From positions 52,179,581 to 52,243,580 of the forward strand of contig NC_088203.1 in NCBI RefSeq assembly GCF_037126465.1: a DNA stretch of 64,000 nucleotides, given 5' to 3'. The notes below the pieces were generated by a model. It worked only from the letters and a program-made list of their open reading frames with translations. It searched no databases and had not been told where the DNA came from. The DNA is from Ornithodoros turicata (lineage: Eukaryota; Arthropoda; Arachnida; Ixodida; Argasidae). Numbering within the stretch: the first letter of the stretch is position 1; the number at the start of each line of letters is the position of its first letter. A program made the position numbers and the translations under genes. Shown here piece by piece: positions 11,640 to 22,363 of the stretch.

Positions 11640-11965
11640 GGCTACTTTGGCCAACACGCGAGCATAGAGCACAGTGTCAAAAGCCATTACAAAATAAAAA
11701 GAATACTACATCTACGTGGACCCAGAAATCAAGACAGTTTGAAATGCTGTGAACGAGAATTCCACTACGTTAGTTTTGCCTGAATACCCTTTTCTAAAGC
11801 CATGCTGGAATTTAAAAAAAGAAATCGACAGACTCAGCTTGGTTGACAACGTGGTAGTACATGATGTGCTCCATTAGTTTACAAGGAACCCTAAAAAGTG
11901 GAGCTGGTTAATAGATAGAAGGAGCATAGTTGTCACCTCTTCTGAAGACAGGAATAAGCTTGAGA
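11640..11965 (-). pseudogene. Non-LTR retrotransposon reverse transcriptase fragment
   Basis: Translating the minus strand gives 'LIPVFRRGDNYAPS', then 'FRVPCKLMEHIMYYHVV', then 'FQHGFRKGYSGKTN'. These are in the order and spacing of CR1/Jockey-type reverse transcriptase motifs (I-P-x-F-K-K-G-D, C-K-x-L-E-H, Q-H-G-F-R-x-G). A stop (TAA) and at least one frame change break the reading, and the catalytic F/YxDD box is absent. It is a dead fragment. Confidence 0.65.
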
Positions 11966-11999
11966 CCTATGTCCTCGACTCGCACACATGCTAAGAACC

Positions 12000-13640
12000 T
12001 TTGACACAGATTAACGTATCTTCATTCCAGCTCTTTCACTTTCAGATGTTCATCTCTGTTGAGTGGTCTGTCATTCTTGTAATACAGATTCGAATTGAAA
12101 TGCAGGTGCATAAGGGATGCTCTGAAAGAAAAGTGTTTGGTTTTAGTCCTCTTAATGTTTCTGAAAACGAAAACAAACTTCACGGTGACTATTCTTCTGA
12201 AATGAGCAATTCCAGGATGACAGCAAAAAAATATATCTTGCCATATCATTATATCCACCTGGCACTTCAATTGAATACTGGCAGTTGAAGATGACGATGA
12301 TTCAATTTAATGACGCATAAGCAACTCGGGCTATAGTGCGCCAAAACCATGGTAAAACTGTGACTTGTTAAATATCAGACGATTATACTAAAATAATATA
12401 CTCTGTTGGTTGGTAAATTGAGATATAGACAAAAACATGATATGATAAAAATAAGCAATTGAAGAAAAGGCAATTGTTGGCTTTGTGTGACTGATGTCGA
12501 GTTTGCCACACTACGTGTTGAATAATAATGTACGCTGATACGCTGTAGCATATAAAGTACAATCATACACACGCTCAATATGTGGTGGATATGTGAAACC
12601 AATATACACATACTTACATTTCAAACTTTCTTGAAAAAGGCAGTCCAAGTCTGTCGGATTTGCCAGACTCTATACAAAGCCAGTAAGCACAGTGTGGAAT
12701 GACTGATTCATCTTTCGAAGGCAGAGGTGCAGCTACCACGACGCTTCGCCATCTCAATGCTTCGGAGCGGCATAGCCTAGTAAGAAGCCATCAGAAGGAT
12801 CTCATAACGATAACTTGGTCGAAAAAGTGGAGGGTTCTGTGGGATATGTAAGAAAGCATACGCGTTACACAACAGCTACGAGAATGATCGACTGCACCTG
12901 CATGGTTTTCAGTACGTAGACTTGGAACTGAAAAATAAATGTGCTAACCTTGTTGATACTACTTTTCCGTCAGGACCACACGAGAGCACATTTGGTTTTT
13001 TTAGTTGAAGGTATCATCAGGTCCCCATGCTCCTTTGAGATGCAGCAGACAGAAGTTCGCTGAGGCGAGTGACTGCCGTTGCGGTTCGTCGCTTCGCAGC
13101 AGATCAAGAACAGTACACCGCAACGATAGGTGAAACGTTCAGAATATGGTGACCAACTCCAACACCAACCCAATGACCCGAACAAAGAGGATGAACCGGG
13201 AGTCACACAAGTTCGCAGTTCGCAAGCTCGGCATACGGTATCCATTACAGCTGACCGGATACGGAAGCATATATCGAACTCCGTGTACAGATTGAAAAGA
13301 AAATCGTAGAAACTGTTGCAGGTGATAAATGTAGGGTATATTTTTCCTTTTGAGTCTCTGTAACAAAAACATATTAACGTAGAAATGCTATTTCATGAAG
13401 GAAATTGACAGATATTGCGTGACCACGTGACGCGTTTGAGCCAATTGTGGGTGTTGCGAGTGGCCCCCGTGTTTACGTCATCCTGATGGTGGGCCGGGGT
13501 GGATATTCTATATAAACGTATGTGTTCTCGGTTTGACGCTAGGCGTGCTGCACTCGGATGAAGTCGAATGTTTAAAATTCGAGTTTAGAGAAACCGTGGG
13601 GTTTTAATGCGTGAATTTTCGCATGGAGAGTCCTTGTTGG
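12000..13640. other. Non-coding stretch
   Basis: No supported gene or repeat boundary. There are a few short AT-rich open frames on both strands. Confidence 0.35.
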
Positions 13641-13927
13641 GTGCTTTATCGACTACCAGTACGAAAGAGCTCCCACAGTTTCTGGTCAGAGTCCCTTTAA
13701 TATTTAGGCGCCAAGCGTCCTACGTTTACTCAAAATTTATGCTACAACTATGACAGCACGTATCACCTTTAAGGCCTCCCATTTTCCTGTGTCTGTGTGT
13801 CTGCCTAGTGAAGAACGCCGAGCTCAATGGAGGTCACATATCAACCCAGATCCCCGTTTATGCATTTTTCAATGCATCCCCGTAAGAAATTACGGAGCGT
13901 ACACGTTTACGGACATTATTTGTTATG

Positions 13928-14646
13928 CTAGCACAACCTGCGGTTGAAACAGGTATACGAGACCTGACATAAAAGCCTAGCATGACGTTGCAGCGTACAA
14001 TAATTGGAGAGGCACATTCGGGAGGCAGAAAATGGTTGAAATGATCCGGAACTGGTGGGCGATGTTTGCGATTGGCTTTCTCCGTGACACATGAATTCCT
14101 GGGGAACTCGTGAAAATTTCGACGCGTTCCATATCTTGCCATCCGACAGCCGAAAGGTGTTTGGACCTTTGGAGCTCACAGTTTTGAGTGATTTTGAATA
14201 CCGTAGTTGACCCTTTGTTCGGGTTCCGGGGAGCTTCACGCGGACATGTTCTCCGATCCTGAAGTGCTGATCTCTTGCCCCTCTTTTCGCATCAGTGTAC
14301 CGTTTTGCACGTTCTTGATGTTCTTCCATGCGCTGCCGCAGACGCTGAAGTCCTTTTGATGGCTCTGAGAAGAGCGCAGTCGCAGGCAATCCCACTACGT
14401 CAAGGCGGCTGCGCATGTTCCTTCCGTGTAAGTGGAAAGAGGGAGGAAATCCCGTCACACGGTGAGGAGTCGCTCTATACACTGCACGGTACTCCATTGC
14501 CCGTTTCCTTCACTGGGCGGGCCTCTAATGTTGCCATCTGTACAATGTATTTCAAGACGCGGTTAAAATGCTCTACCATCAGATTCACTTGTGGGTGATA
14601 AATGGATCACAATACGTGGCGGATGCCCCGTTCCTTGAGGAAGTCC
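13928..14646 (-). pseudogene. Ty3/gypsy integrase, C-terminal part
   Basis: Minus-strand reading gives 'DFLKERGIRHVL', a TGA, then 'IYHPQVNLMVEHFNRVLK', the catalytic-Glu region of gypsy integrases, where H-P-x-x-N-G-x-x-E-R is usual. The catalytic Glu remains. After a frame change at about 14497 comes an ORF with 'YRATPHRVTGFPPSFHLHGR', the post-catalytic P-H-x-x-T-G-x-x-P-x-x-L/H-x-G-R region, then a basic linker and an SH3-like 'GEHVRVKLPG' and 'NTFRLSDGK' region. It is separated from the rest of the pol gene by the TTAA element 14651-18740. Removing that element rejoins this part to 'SPQFISREF' upstream. Confidence 0.8.
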
Positions 14647-15009
14647 TTAAGAGGGGATACCACCTCCGGCGGCCCCATGTATTTTCTATGGGACAAACTT
14701 TGCAGTCTCTTTCGGTAAATATTGAACCGATTTTCACGAAACTGGTCTTGTTTGATAGTATTCGGAAATGCGCTTTGTCGCTTCAGGAAAAATATTGCTT
14801 TTCTCAAGACATTTTTCTAAACGCGTTATTGAAGTACAAAAAATTACCAAAATTGGATACACAAGCTTTGACACGCTCTGATAAAAAAACTAAGAGACCT
14901 ATGCGGAAATTTTCCTGGAGCGGCAAAGCAAAAATCTTTCTAGAGCATTTTAACACGGGGATCATCCACATCCGATTATCTGTTCTCTCGATATATGATA
15001 AAATGTGAA

Positions 15010-17214
15010 GGTTGGTAACGCGCTGCATTTTGCGCCTTCCTGTGGCGCCATATCGCGGGCTAAAGGGGTACAAAGAATCCCTCCGCCACACAGCAGCGTA
15101 AATCCAACACCCTATCCTAGATTCCCTTTCCTGAAAGGTTCCATTCCCTCTTATGAAGTCTTTGAAACAGCTCTTTATGGGAGATTAGGTAAGTGAATGA
15201 CAAAAGCGTCTGCTGTTTGGGATTGTTGGAGATAGTATGTGTGTCGCAATCTCCCAGTCTGTTCCCTGCCTAGGGTTTTTCCGACCTAATCGGTATGGCA
15301 ATGCAAGTTTTCCGGCAGGCAAGTCTGCAGCTATGTCGATCACCCTTGTTTGTTTTCTGTGCACAGTGGCCGCCAATTTTTCGGTGAAAGGACCATGTAT
15401 CCTACTCTTATATGGTGCTGTCTTTGAAAGCATACAGGTTTTTAATTGCACTGAGTATGAAAATCGGCACTGCTTTTGTTATTAGTTGCTCCGGTGCAGG
15501 GTTTTAGGAAAAAATGCCCCCACCCCCCAAATAATCAAAATGCCACTGAAAAAATTATCAGCTGGAAGAAATGTGCACACAAAAAATGTCCCCTGAGGGA
15601 CATCCAATATTGATGCGCCTGGGATTGTTCACTTTGGACGTCGGCTTTTTGCTACAGTGTGAATAAACACGGGGGGGGATATGAAGATGAATTAAAGAAA
15701 AAGGGAAAAAAGGAAAGGTCAACCGAAGCGAGTAGTCGTATATTCTGTTTGAATTCCGAATCAAACATGCAATTCAACGTTCGAATTCCTAATCGCATCG
15801 ATGTTTCTTCCAAACACATTTCAATAATTGATTGATTGATTATTTAAAAGAAAACCAGGGAGAAACATTTCAATAATGTCGAAGCTGCACACGTTAGACT
15901 AGAGGGCATAAAATAATGTGAGCGCTGCTCCAGCATGGAAAGCAACGGAGGACACGAAACGTCTAGGTAAATTGTAGCAAGATAAGCTAAGTTGATAAGG
16001 AAATTTAAAGATTACGTCCGTTTCATGCTGAATAATGATTTCGCATGTGGTGGATACCATGCGTACGGGTGTAGAAAAAAATGGTCGACAAAAAATGGCC
16101 CCTCAAGCAGTCTTGTGCCCGTTACTCGACAAAAGTAATTGATTACCGGTCCCGTTACTTCTACGCAAAAGCTAATTGATTACCGTTACCAATTACTCGA
16201 CTCCAAATGTGATTGAGTAACGAGTAGAAAAGTAATGCGTTACTCCGGTCGTTACTCTACATTCACGCAAATTATACCCGTCCTTGTGTGCCTCAATAAA
16301 AAAAAAAGAAAAAGAAGAAAAGAAAGAAAAGAAAAAGCTGTTGAACAGCGGAACAGCTGAAGAACATCAAAAAACGCAAACGCGTGGAAGAGGTAGATCT
16401 GTACGGCTACTGTATTTATGGCCCCGGAAGCCATTGACCCGATTGTGGGAGAACATTGCGTGGAACTTCCCCATGACTGACTAAACCCCAAAAGCTTCAT
16501 GTACCACACCTCTGGTGTAGGAAGGGATTTGGGAGAGCGACCCTGAGATTCCAGAACGTTATTACAATGACCTCCGCTTGCTAGTAGAACTAGAGTCACT
16601 AAAAAAGAAGAACGGCCCAACTAAGGCTGAATGAACGTCGAATGAACGTTTCATCAAACGCAGATTCACCGAAACCGAAAATCGAAAAAGTCATTATTTT
16701 TCGTTGTACCATGGCGAAATTATCTTCGTAGCACCCGCAGATTTCGGGTAGCTTACGCGCACATATCGCTATCCCATTTCAGATCTTTCCCTACCAATGA
16801 AAAAGGAGCCCAGAAAATGTAGAGGTTGCTCCCAGCTTGGGGTCTTTTTTTTTTTTTTTTTTTTCAATATGTGTCCTACTGGTATGCGTGATTGTTCCGC
16901 ACTGTTCTATTCCGCTGTGCTGTTCGTGAATGACAAAGATATGAAAATAACCAGTGGTCTCCCCTCTTCAGCTGAAAAACCAAACAAACAAACAAAAAAG
17001 AAGAAGAAAAATTTCGCATATTCGTTTCGAATACAGCTATTTACAATTCGTTTCGCATGTAGTGCCCCTGCGAATTAACTTCTATCGGAATGAAGTTCAC
17101 CAGGGCGCCGACAATCGCTCATCGGACAAGAGCTCACCCAACGATATCGCTCACATATTTACCGACTGCGACTCTTTTACTGCCATGGCCTTTTCTTTTT
17201 CTTCTGTGGGTTCA
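15010..17214. other. Non-coding interior of the TTAA element
   Basis: Short open frames only. Near 16110-16260 there are several GTTACT/AGTAAC motifs resembling the ends of hAT non-autonomous elements. Exact boundaries were not resolved. Confidence 0.35.
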
Positions 17215-18035
17215 AATGTCCCTGGACAAAATGTCCCCGGACAAAACGTCCCTGGACAAAACGTCCCTGGACAAAATGTCCCCGGACAAAATGTCCCCAG
17301 CTGCCGTCACTCAGCCGTCTGCCAGTCCTCAACTGCATTCTTGTTCGGCGGATTAAAAAATCAAATTATTCAGATTTTTTTCATTTAAATATGATGAATA
17401 TTGATTAAATCACTGAGTTGATTTTTGTCTTCTAAGACAGAGCTTCACCTCATGGCTTCCGTGTGCCACCTCGTAGTAGCGAAATCACTTTTTGAGCACA
17501 TACAAAGAAGGGCGTCTAGACTTCTAACAGTGCGGCTAACAGTTACTAGCTAATGCAAATGGAGATCTATTTGAAAACTATATATTATGAATTACACCGA
17601 ATAGTAATAGGAAAAAGAAATAACTGGAAAAGTTCTACGCTCGTAGAATGACCACCCGCCATGTGTAACCAAATTGATTGCCAGTGTGCCAGAGAGCCAC
17701 TGAAGGGGTCACGTGACGCTGTTTGTGCTAAAAGTCACTGAAGTATAATATATTTCAGGCTGTGGTTCATTTCCAGGCTCAGTCTCATCTTCCCCAGCGT
17801 CTCCAGTTTTATGTTACTATTCGAATTCAAACATAACATAAGGGAGGTGATTTAAATCTTGATTAATATTCATGACTTAAATCGCGATTAAAATCGGTGA
17901 TTTAAATCAATCAACCCTGCACATGGTAGCATGAAAAACATTGGTCACATTTGAGGTACCAACGGCTGTGCAACCGGACGGCATCTGGGGACATTTCGTC
18001 CGGGGACCATTTCGTCCGGGGACGTTTTGTCCGGA
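17215..18035. mobile_element. DNA element with tandem 15-bp repeats as inverted ends
   Basis: The left end has five direct copies of a 15-bp unit (AATGTCCCTGGACAA and close variants, 17215-17289) plus a partial sixth. The right end (about 17986-18035) has three copies of the inverse unit (GGGGACATTTCGTCC type). The interior carries another inverted pair, 'GATTTAAATC'-type motifs at about 17345-17420 and 17850-17915. No coding capacity. I see no clear target duplication, so the exact ends are approximate. Confidence 0.55.
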
Positions 18036-18744
18036 TCCCGAGACTCGTAAACATCAAGCATAGACATGAAAGAACTAAGATGTGGGTTCGAGTCCTACAG
18101 CTGGCTAACCTTTTCAGTGACTTTCTCCTTTCATCGTTAATCAAGCATAGGTTCGCTTGCGTGTGTGTTTTGCAGATTGGAGAAATTCTATATGGTAATG
18201 TAATCAATCAATCAATCAATGCACCACATTTTTTTTCTGTGAATACACAGCACTTGGCTTTACGAAAGCCTAGCTTCTATCTGCGAAATGTTTTGCAACT
18301 CCCAGCCAAAGAAACATCAGCAGGTCAATATAATTTTAAAGAAATAAGCGCGGCGAACGAAACGTAACACTTCGACTTTGCGTGCTGGTGTCGAAGAACT
18401 CAGACATGGAAAGCTTAGGAAAGCTAAGATAACATCAACCCCAGAAGTCAGGAGTTGCTGTCCACAAAGAGACAATGAAGAAGAATTCGCCTTGGTCGGA
18501 CCTGTCTTTTTTCCTTTAGCTCAGTTGACCTTGGCAACCCACACAAGACGGGAGATCCCTGCACCTCAATAGTCAAGGAGGTCACACGTGTTTATGGAAC
18601 TACACAATCCCGCGGAGGAGAAACTCGTAACAGGGGTATTCATTAGAGCTTTCACCTTGATGAGACCCGGATGTTTCTGTGGCGCCATCTACATGCGACA
18701 AAGTCGTGAATCGGAGATGGCTCCTCGGTGATATCCCCTCTTAA

Positions 18745-18935
18745 ACTCTCGCGATATGAATTGCGGACTGCGGCCGGTTCCTATCTCCACTGGGTAACCT
18801 TCCCTGGCGGAGACAGTTCGTAGGAACTGTATCATGACTGCCGTGGTAGTAGCTTGCATAAATGCTATCTCGGGCCAACGGCTGTAATAGTCGATAAGTA
18901 ATAGTCGATAAATGTCACCACGAAACGACATGATG
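18745..18935 (-). pseudogene. Ty3/gypsy integrase core, first part
   Basis: On the minus strand, 'LLLIDYYSRWPEI' is the D-x-x-S-R-x-x-E/x region that carries the first catalytic Asp of retroviral-type integrases. It continues to 'GTGRSPQFISREF', where the family has S-D-N-G-x-Q-F; the second catalytic Asp and Asn are altered here. The frame ends exactly at the TTAA junction of the inserted element. The active site is damaged and the copy is dead. Confidence 0.75.
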
Positions 18936-19050
18936 ACGGCCCGTTTTCAAAGGGTCCCACGATGTGCAAACATAGCTTCTTCAATGGCCCCTTTGGCAGA
19001 GGCACGGGTGTGAGCGGCGTTGCGAAGGATCTAGCAGACTTGTCCGCAGT

Positions 19051-19908
19051 CTAGCAGATTTCACATTTGTGCACCACCTGCTGAACTTGAGAGTCAATCT
19101 TTGGACACCAATACAATAGCCGAAGTCTTCGCTTCGTCTTGATAATTCCAAGATGGGTCTCATGTGCTAGGTCTATGATCTTCTCTGTAAGAACAGACGG
19201 AACAACAATCCGGGAACCTCGTAGCAAAAGTCCATGCACTTTCGAAATTTCATCACGTAGCCTTGAGAAAGGAAGAATGTCAGCAGATATCCCTTGTTGA
19301 GACGGCCAACCCTCTTTCAGATAGCGCATTACATTTTGCAGTATTTCATCCGAGTCTGTTGTATCCTTGAACTCTTTTTCGGTAACACAGTCTGTTATCA
19401 AACATATGACCTCCTCGTTTGGCTCATGGGTCTCCACTGCTGGCGCAGGCAATCGCGACAGCGCGTACGCGATCACATTATCTTCTCCTCGTTTGTATTG
19501 CACAGTGCAGGTATAGTTCACCAAATGAGTGCACCAACGAGAGGTGCGGAGTGGGCGATGTCGTGACCCCCGAGACGTCAACAGTGTAACCAGAGCTAGA
19601 TGGTCGGTCTGTAGCACAAATCGGCGACCCCGCAGGTAGGTATGCCATTTCTCGACAGCGAAGACACATGCAAGCGCTTCACGCTCTGAAGCTGAGTATG
19701 TCCTTTCCTGCGCAGAAAGTGTCCGAGATGCGAATGCAACTGTTCTGAGGTCTTTCCCATGAAACTGATGCAGGACTGCTCCTAGCCCATACCCGGAAGC
19801 ATCCGTAGTAACTACAGTTGGCAAACTGCTATCGAACATGGCAAACGCTGGGCAATCCGCAATAGGTGCTTGATATGCTCGAAACATTTTTGACCCAGAG
19901 ATGTCCAT
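19051..19908 (-). pseudogene. Ty3/gypsy RNase H and integrase zinc-binding domain
   Basis: A 285-codon minus ORF contains the RNase H domain ('VVTTDASGYGLGAVL', catalytic Asp; 'YSASEREALACVFAVEKW', catalytic Glu; 'LQTDHLAL', catalytic Asp) near residues 35-105. It ends in the HHCC integrase motif ('HETHLGIIKTKRRL' and 'VVHKCEIC'), near residues 250-285. This is standard gypsy pol order. It is in a different frame from the reverse transcriptase next to it, and the two overlap at 19812-19908, which marks a frameshift. Confidence 0.85.
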
Positions 19909-20729
19909 TCAAACAGCTTCTCCCCTCGCAGCAGCTCTCTTAGAGGTTCTACTTCAGTGGCAAAATTGGGTATAAATTTTGCGTAGAACCCAATCATCCC
20001 AAAGAAGGAACGTAAGGTGCGACGGTCAGTGGGGGCTGGCGCTTGCAGTAGCGCAGACACGTTCGACTGAAGATGGTGGAGTCCCTCTGCCGTTATTTGG
20101 TATCCCAAGTCCACCTCGTTAGCACGGAATGTGCACTTCTCATTCAGTTTCAAACCACTTGTGGATATCTGACGGAGCACTTGATGCAAGTTGTGGTCAC
20201 GCTCCTTCATGTTTCTGCCAAAGACCACGACGTCGTCGAGGTAGCAAACTACCCCTTTGCAGTCCTTTAGAACTGTAGACATTAACTTTTGGAATGCTGA
20301 AGGAGCTGATGCCAGTCCAAACGGGATACGTTTATAGCGAAACACTCCTCGCTGTGTGATAAACCCTGTCATGTTATTGCTGTCTTCATGAAGCATCACC
20401 TGGTGGTATGCGGATCTCAAATCGAGTTTGGAGAAGTAAACTGCACCGGCCATTGCGTCCACTAAGTTTGCCGTGTTTGGTAAGGGAAAACAGTCCGCGG
20501 CAATTGCAGCACTTGCATGGCGCAAGTCAACACACAGTCGGATTGAACCGCTTCTTTTCCGCGCTGCAACAACATTAGATACGCATTCGGGAGCATCAAC
20601 GGGTTCAATGACATCCATGTCAAGCAGGCGTTGTACCTCAGCATCAATTTCACTCTCGACTACTTCTGGCATTGGTCTGTACTTTGCTCTGACAGGGGTT
20701 GCATCCTCACGAACTGATACTATGCACAA
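19812..20729 (-). pseudogene. Ty3/gypsy reverse transcriptase
   Basis: A 305-codon minus ORF covers the reverse transcriptase palm and fingers: 'RLCVDLRHASAA', 'YFSKLDLRSAYHQVML' (first catalytic Asp), 'IPFGLASAPSAFQKLM' and the catalytic 'VCYLDDVVVFG'. The thumb/connection is 'LRSFFGMIGFYAKFIPNFA'. The YLDD box is a normal Ty3/gypsy variant. The N-terminus is cut from the protease by a frame change near 20715, and the C-terminus runs out of frame into RNase H. So the catalytic residues survive but the polyprotein is broken. Confidence 0.88.
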
Positions 20730-21264
20730 ATTCCTTAGTCAGACCCAGCCCAGGAGAGAAAACTTCTGGGAAATCCTTCTGTATGTCCTCACAGCTTGTA
20801 GTGGTCTCTTGGGTCTGAAAACACTGTAAAGTGGATCCCTCGATGGTCAGGTGTAAAGCCATAAGAACATCTAAGCCCCAAAGTGACGTTCCTTTTGCAA
20901 CAACGTAGAAAACGATTGGGGCTTCTTTACCGTTGTAATGCACATTTTTCACCGTGCAGCCCAAAAGTTATATTTTGTTTCGTGAGTAGTCAAGCAAATT
21001 GACGTATGCTGATCTCAAGGATGTTGTATGCTCACTCATCGGAAGAAAGTCCTCAAGCTTAAGAATAGAAACTGATGACCCTGTGTCGATCAAAAAGTTT
21101 AGTTTGCTGCCTTCGACATCAACATCTACTTTGATTGTAGTCTTTCGTGGGGTGTCCACTTCCAGTACACACACAGTTTCGTCCTTTGTTGCCTGTGATT
21201 CCACCACTTCTCTGGTTTGAACGGATACAGCCTGGCTGCGACACATGGCAGCAAAATGGCCCAA
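20707..21264 (-). pseudogene. Ty3/gypsy nucleocapsid end and aspartic protease
   Basis: The minus reading starts with 'GHFAAMC', the last half of a CCHC zinc knuckle. It runs into 'LNFLIDTGSSVSIL', the aspartic-protease active site, then stops at about 20968. After a frame shift it resumes with 'GLDVLMALHLTIEG', the protease C-terminal Leu-Gly region, and 'FPEVFSPGLG', the usual protease-RT linker. The knuckle is cut in its middle at about 21264, where CACTA-type sequence begins. Confidence 0.82.
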
Positions 21265-21265
21265 T

Positions 21266-21330
21266 AAAAAGTGTGAATGTGTGAGACACCCCTTTTTACA
21301 CCTTCTTTACACTGTTCAGGTGCATATAAG
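21266..21330. repeat. CACTA subterminal repeats, truncated terminus
   Basis: ACACC-rich sequence ('GACACCCCTTTTTACACC', 'TTTACACTG') resembles the termini at 23559 and 37477 but lacks the CACAGTAA start. It directly abuts the broken gypsy zinc knuckle. Together with some 40 missing gypsy codons, this suggests a small deletion across the original junction. Confidence 0.5.
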
Positions 21331-21632
21331 AGTGTTGAAAAACGTGTTGCCAAAATGTTTATTTTCAAATATATGAACATGGAACAATCATTGTTTGCAA
21401 ACTGTGTGAATGATGCTGGATATATGCGTAAAACTTGGCTGGCTTGAATAAGTGCTATAGTGCAAGATAATGCAGCAGACAATGCAAAATATCTATATAT
21501 GGTCCCAAAGCTGTAACGGGAGTCTGGGAATTCTTACCACAAAGAATATTTTCAGGATGAGCAATTCGGGAATGAATGATCATGAAAAGCCACATGATAG
21601 ATGCATTTCAAGGCACGGGAAGTGTTCCTTAA

Positions 21633-22265
21633 AGGGGCACTAAAATGCAAAAGAACTTGCTCTCAAATGAAAGTCGGTGTTTCAATCAGCATAATCCAAG
21701 TAAAATTAGTTTGCACAGCTCTACTGTTTAGAAGAAACAGAGCAGTATTTGGCGGCAACGAATGGGATCCCCAGGAAGCTAAGGTTGGCGGCATCCAATG
21801 AGACAGCAGGACAAGGGCGCGCTAACCTATCGTGGCCGTGTAAATTTGGAATGGGTCTGATCGTAGTGTTCCATATATGCGCAGCATGATGCCCACTGCT
21901 TCATTTTGTCAATACAGACTCACTGAATTGTAGCCTACAACAGTTCTCGCAAATGTTCCACTGACTGCATTTATTTTCACATCTTCTGGACAGCGACGCC
22001 GGTTGGCTTCACAGCGTGCACTATGTTTTTCACCGGGACTGCTGCATGGTGTGGCATGTGAGTGCACACGCAGCATGGACTAGAAACACTGATGCAAGAG
22101 CTGAAACGATGTTCACTGCTTAGTGCTAAAGCAAGAAAGAGCCCGTATATTTTTTATTGTAGCCTCGTAATGGAATCAAAGTTCTGAATTATGATAACAG
22201 GTACGAAGTTAACATAGCGTGGAACATGATTTGAAGTCAGCTTGTTTTTGCACGTTAGTGCCCCT
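21633..22265. mobile_element. 633-bp TTAA-flanked MITE
   Basis: The ends are inverted (AGGGGCACTAAAATGCAAAA on the left; AGGGGCACTAACGTGCAAAA when the right end is read on minus; 18 of 20) and both flanks are TTAA (21629-21632, 22266-22269). No ORF. It is of the same general type (AGGG start, TTAA) as the 6-kb element at 7670 but a different family. Confidence 0.8.
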
Positions 22266-22363
22266 TTAAGTAAATTTCCATATCAGCCCTTTGCAGTAAA
22301 CGAAGAGCCGTAAAAAGAACAAAGAAAAGAAAAAGTATTTTCAAACTACTGCACATTAGTCTG

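Larger units (their letters stand above)
7670..13696. mobile_element. 6.0-kb TTAA-flanked DNA transposon (Kolobok- or piggyBac-like)
   Basis: The termini are perfect 17-bp inverted repeats (AGGGACTCTGACCAGAA) and both flanks are TTAA (7666-7669 and 13697-13700). Kolobok and piggyBac elements both duplicate TTAA. The AGGG start favours Kolobok, but no transposase was recognised. The interior starts, about 320 bp in, with a gene whose second half is a P2X7-like domain (pseudogene). It also contains a GIY-YIG/Penelope scrap and a LINE reverse-transcriptase scrap, probably later insertions. Whether the P2X7-like gene belongs to the element or is captured host sequence is not settled. Confidence 0.65.
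14651..18740. mobile_element. 4.09-kb TTAA-flanked element inserted in gypsy integrase
   Basis: Left end GAGGGGATACCACC and inverted right end GAGGGGATATCACC (13 of 14) are directly flanked by TTAA at 14647-14650 and 18741-18744. Excision down to one TTAA restores the gypsy integrase reading frame. No transposase was recognised, so it is non-autonomous or a hollowed-out copy of a Kolobok/piggyBac-type element. Its interior holds a further DNA element (17215-18035), A-rich and T-rich simple tracts (16283-16330, 16846-16864) and a stretch near 16110-16260 that looks like a hAT end. Confidence 0.8.

Noticed and set aside
16954..17388. ORF with a repeated Asn-Val-Pro-Gly-Gln peptide
   Set aside because: It is the translation of the 15-bp DNA repeats at the end of a transposon, and the opposite-phase frame is equally repetitive. 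Not a gene.
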